The notes under the pieces: model-generated
Database searches by the model: none
What the model was told of the DNA's origin: nothing
Seen by the model: only the letters and a program-made list of their open reading frames with translations
Program-made: the position numbers and the translations under genes
DNA from: Acanthopleuribacter pedis
GTDB taxonomy: Bacteria > Acidobacteriota > Holophagae > Acanthopleuribacterales > Acanthopleuribacteraceae
Reading direction: 5' to 3'
DNA length: 64,000 nt
NCBI RefSeq assembly: GCF_017377855.1
Contig: NZ_JAFREP010000024.1
Span: 121,201 to 185,200 of the forward strand
Part shown: piece by piece, positions 63,741 to 64,000 of the stretch
Layout: each line of letters starts with the position of its first letter
Numbering within the stretch: the first letter of the stretch is position 1

Positions 63741-64000
63741 TTATGTGTAGCGGGGCACCTCGCATCTCGGAAACCAAAAATAGCGTGATGTGATGTCCCA
63801 GCCGCTCGATTTTGAAGCTAATGTGTTTAATGCTCAGAAGCTTAGCGGAAACCCCCGGCAGCTTGGCCGAGCCGCCGGGGTGGTAGGTTCGGAGCCGCTC
63901 AAACCTCCGAGACGTCTTTGACAGTCCGTAGCCCAGATTTAGCCCGCTCCTACCCCGCACCCTCCAAAGACCGAACACTATCTTGGTCTCAGTTTTGAAG

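Noticed and set aside
63700..63978. Minus-strand frame of 92 residues at the window end
   Set aside because: Overlaps the dispersed repeat and has no domain or ribosome-binding site.
1..64000. tRNA, rRNA or riboswitch genes
   Set aside because: No cloverleaf, rRNA segment or known aptamer core was recognised on either strand by reading; a covariance search was not possible.

Overview
The window looks like the chromosome of a GC-rich Gram-negative bacterium with a large secretion and cell-surface repertoire. It carries type VI secretion (T6SS) tube, spike, PAAR-like and accessory genes, type III-style (CesT-like) chaperones, a Wza/Wzc/flippase exopolysaccharide locus, and sigma-54 promoters. 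The mix is compatible with a deep lineage such as Acidobacteriota (Holophagae/Acanthopleuribacter-like), but that placement is an inference; no rRNA or marker gene is present.

Layout. 1-7964 (+): a tightly overlapping four-gene operon: a 5'-truncated unknown gene, a GTPase-domain protein, a coiled-coil membrane protein, and a 1033-residue protein with a PAAR-like N-terminus. 8029-18133: two duplicated cassettes on the minus strand (8029-9440 and 12879-14291), each a CesT-like chaperone followed by a 279-residue putative substrate. Between and after them lie a secreted beta-helix protein, the first hcp gene, and on the plus strand two more CesT-like proteins leading to an 898-residue putative papain-like cysteine protease (18252-20948). 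21178-32069 (+): a vgrG island with DUF2169, ketosynthase-like, DUF4150 PAAR-like, HEVGH metallopeptidase, two small related proteins, a triple-domain glycosyltransferase and a TIGR02270-like HEAT protein. 32424-34541 (-): a subtilase with a small I9-inhibitor-like partner. 35327-44442: a SixA-like phosphatase, four further hcp copies, a secreted dockerin-like protein split by a frameshift, and a reductase/TetR pair with a clear operator. 44443-61355: a secreted HAF-type protein and an exopolysaccharide locus (glycoside hydrolase lipoprotein, flippase, glycosyltransferases, degenerate Wzc, Wza, STAS protein, three proteins with sugar-transferase-type domains, methyltransferase). 61508-63418 (+): a RloA/RloB-like ATPase-TOPRIM pair, probably phage defence. 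The end holds dispersed palindromic repeats.

The most striking signal is the hcp module. Five nearly identical 156-residue Hcp tube genes (two encode identical proteins) are all on the minus strand. Each carries the same architecture: an upstream TGTTTG-N5/6-CAAACA palindrome (probable activator site), a GG-N10-GC sigma-54 promoter, the gene, a conserved two-stem RNA structure with compensatory base changes, and an array of one to seven tandem rho-independent terminators. This suggests high, switchable sigma-54 expression of Hcp with strongly insulated 3' ends. The adjoining vgrG island would supply spike, adaptor and effector cargo, while the CesT-like chaperones suggest a second, type III-like export route whose apparatus is not in the window.
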